In this document: one piece after another, positions 62,684 through 64,000 of the stretch | Position numbering within the stretch: position 1 is the stretch's first letter | Layout of the letters: each line of letters begins with the position of its first letter | Assembly (NCBI GenBank): GCA_963846565.1 | Contig: CAWJWL010000005.1 | Span: 1,811,608-1,875,607 of the forward strand | Direction: 5' to 3' | Length of the DNA stretch: 64,000 bases | Origin: WHSW01 sp963846565 | GTDB taxonomy: Bacteria > Actinomycetota > Thermoleophilia > Solirubrobacterales > 70-9 | Position numbers and translations under genes: made by a program | Notes under the pieces: generated by a model | Seen by the model: only the letters and a program-made list of their open reading frames with translations | Told to the model about the DNA's origin: nothing | Database searches by the model: none

Positions 62684-63425
62684 GTCGTGACCCCGGCTTC
62701 GCTCCGTGCCTTTTCGTCTGCGGCGACCAGCGTTTCGTCGTCGAGCGGTAGCGCGGGGGGGTTGGACTCGTACTCGTTGTTTCGCCGCCACCAACCGCCG
62801 CTGTCCCGCGGATAGCCCTCCGGCAGGTCTTGCCACTCCTCCTGGCGGCCGAGCGGGGCGATGTCGAGATAGCTGAACACGGTCCCGAGGGCCTCGTCGC
62901 CACGGCCGTCGATCACGTAGGTGCGGTAGGTCCGGTCACCGGCCCGCAGGAAGACGTTGGTCGCGTGCCATTCGTCGACGCCGAAGTCTTTGTCCCAACC
63001 GTCGGTGATCGTGTACCAGGGGACCTGCTGCCAACCCATCTTCTCCTTCAGCTGCCGGATGTTCTCCTGCGGCGCGCGGGAGACGTGCGCGAATGTGACG
63101 TCGCGCGCATTCAGGTGCACGAGGTTCCCGGTCTTGTCGGCCATCATCGAGCAGCCGAGCAGCCCTTCTCCGGCCAGCCCTCCACGGTCGGCTCGTAGAA
63201 GAAGCGGTAGAGGATCAGCTGCCTGCGGCCCTCGAACATGTCGAGCAGGCTCAGCTTCCCGTCGGGGCCTTCGAACTCGTAGTCCTTCTCGACCAGCACG
63301 CGCGGCATCCTGCGGCGCTGCGCGGCGAGCGCATCCCCCGCCCGCATGTGCTCCTTCTCCTTCACGAGCATCGCGTCGCGCGCCTCCTGCCACTCGTGCT
63401 CGCTGACGATCGGTGTTAGTTCCAT
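62680..63425 (-). CDS. DUF899 thioredoxin-like protein, one frame break
   Basis: About 248 residues when corrected. The N-terminal part MELTPIVSEHEWQEARDAML, MPRVLVEKDYEFEGPDGKLS, LYRFFYEPTVEGWPEKGC is read from ATG 63425 (GAGGAGGAGCC before it); near 63160 one base is missing, and the rest (LGCSMMADKTGNLVHLNARD, WYTITDGWDKDFG, SYLDIAPLGRQEEWQDLPEG) continues in another frame to the stop at 62680. DUF899 proteins are thioredoxin-fold proteins, often with a Cys pair (here GC..GC). First gene of the operon with ArsR and AHSA1. Confidence 0.7.
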
Positions 63426-63449
63426 GGCTCCTCCTCGAGTTTGTTTCAA

Positions 63450-63475
63450 TATATTCACCCGTGCGGATGAATATA
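63450..63475. promoter_or_regulatory. inverted repeat in the DUF899 operon promoter
   Basis: TATATTCACCCG (63450-63461) and CGGATGAATATA (63464-63475) are a 12-bp inverted repeat with one mismatch, 25 nt before the DUF899 ATG. A good operator candidate for the ArsR protein of the same operon. Confidence 0.5.
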
Positions 63476-63559
63476 CCCGAGGTCCGCGAACGCGAAACCG
63501 GTTTCACGGATCTTTGAAGCGATTGCCCGCCCCGGCGACCGTGACATAGAGTCGAGCCC

Positions 63560-64000
63560 GTGGCCACGGCGACGGAGGCGAGCGGAGATCTGGAGGAGCT
63601 CCGCCGCTCGTTCTCGGGCGTCGTCGTCGCCCCCGGGGAACCCGGCTACGACGTCATGCGCCGTTCGTACAACGCGCTCATCGATCGCCGGCCGGCTGTG
63701 ATCGCGCGCTGCTTCGGCGCCGACGACGTCGCCGCCGCGCTCGACTACGGCCGCTCGAACTCGCTCGAGATCGCCGTCCGCGGCGGCGGCCACAACCCCG
63801 CCGGGCACTGCGTCTGCGACGACGGCCTCGTCATCGACCTCTCGCTCATGCGCCGGGTCGACGTCGATCCCGACGCCGGCGTCGCCCACTCGCAGGGCGG
63901 CGCCACCTGGCTCGACTTCGACCGCGCGACGCAGGCCCACGGCCTGGTCACGCCGGGCGGCGTCGTCGGCACGACCGGGGTCGCCGGACTGACCTTCGGC
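63560..64000 (+). CDS. FAD-linked oxidoreductase (BBE-type), 3' end outside
   Basis: 147 codons open to the window edge. GTG 63560. VIARCFGADDVAAALDYGRS, IAVRGGGHNPAGHCVCDDGL (FAD-binding with the His for covalent FAD), VDVDPDAGVAHSQGGATWLD and GLVTPGGVVGTTGVAGLTFG are the N-terminal FAD_binding_4 domain of the berberine-bridge type. Substrate unknown. Divergent from the DUF899 operon. Confidence 0.85.
   Translation, partial: MATATEASGDLEELRRSFSGVVVAPGEPGYDVMRRSYNALIDRRPAVIARCFGADDVAAALDYGRSNSLEIAVRGGGHNPAGHCVCDDGLVIDLSLMRRVDVDPDAGVAHSQGGATWLDFDRATQAHGLVTPGGVVGTTGVAGLTFG

Overview
The window is GC-rich bacterial DNA with many GTG starts, 4-bp stop/start overlaps and some apparently leaderless genes. 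Its protein content (MMPL exporter, LmeA-like protein, AbiEi/DUF559 protein, FCD-type GntR, many NTF2/SnoaL-like and alpha/beta-hydrolase paralogues) suggests an actinobacterium, most likely from the Thermoleophilia/Solirubrobacterales side. That placement is inference; there is no rRNA in the window. Both ends cut a gene: an alpha/beta hydrolase on the left and a FAD-linked oxidoreductase on the right.

0-9 kb: hydrolases (including a haloalkane-dehalogenase-like enzyme), a hydrolase-MMPL operon whose MMPL protein carries a long coiled-coil insertion, a lone AbiEi/DUF559 protein and two membrane or secreted proteins. 9-17 kb: genes for the three acetone carboxylase subunits (acxA, acxB, acxC), with a secreted subtilisin inserted between acxA and acxB. 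The acx genes are full of single-base shifts while the subtilisin gene is clean. 17-20.5 kb: a flavin monooxygenase, a mini-catalase and two small proteins.

20.5-33.6 kb: a catabolic cluster. It holds a class-I glutamine amidotransferase, a gamma-glutamyl ligase of the glutamine synthetase fold, two cytochromes P450, a PLP decarboxylase, an APC permease, an extradiol (VOC) dioxygenase, an FAH-family enzyme, a PuuD-like gamma-glutamyl hydrolase, a GntR regulator, an aldehyde dehydrogenase and an acetoacetate-decarboxylase-fold enzyme. Genes are joined by ATGA/GTGA overlaps, and an AT-rich motif (GGATACATTATTC and variants) lies before four transcription units. I infer a pathway in which an amine is imported, gamma-glutamylated, oxidised, released and ring-cleaved.

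33.7-39 kb: exported beta-propeller, lipoprotein, tRNA-Leu(CAG), acyl-CoA ligase, sulfatase and tRNA-Glu(CTC). 39-48.7 kb: an accessory island at tRNA-Glu, bounded by two 274-bp inverted repeats that include the last 24 bases of the tRNA. It carries a small virion-like protein, a tailspike-like beta-helix protein, an FG-GAP protein, a replication-relaxation-type protein, an excisionase, a tyrosine integrase, an HD-GYP/LuxR regulator, an NTF2-like protein and a fragment of homocysteine methyltransferase.

48.7-64 kb: a surface protein with 33-residue repeats, IS21-like end repeats, SnoaL-like proteins, an HxlR regulator, a glyoxalase-fold protein, a Phd/PIN toxin-antitoxin pair, a sulfur-handling cluster (TauE, ArsR, persulfide dioxygenase-rhodanese), a ferritin-like gene whose partial copy lies beyond a large ELWxxDGT/CHRD secreted protein, and an operon of DUF899, a 45-residue protein, ArsR and SRPBCC.

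Genes with several frame breaks between 9 and 29 kb are given as pseudogene, because the DNA as written does not encode one protein. Their residues are otherwise conserved, so long-read errors are a strong alternative.
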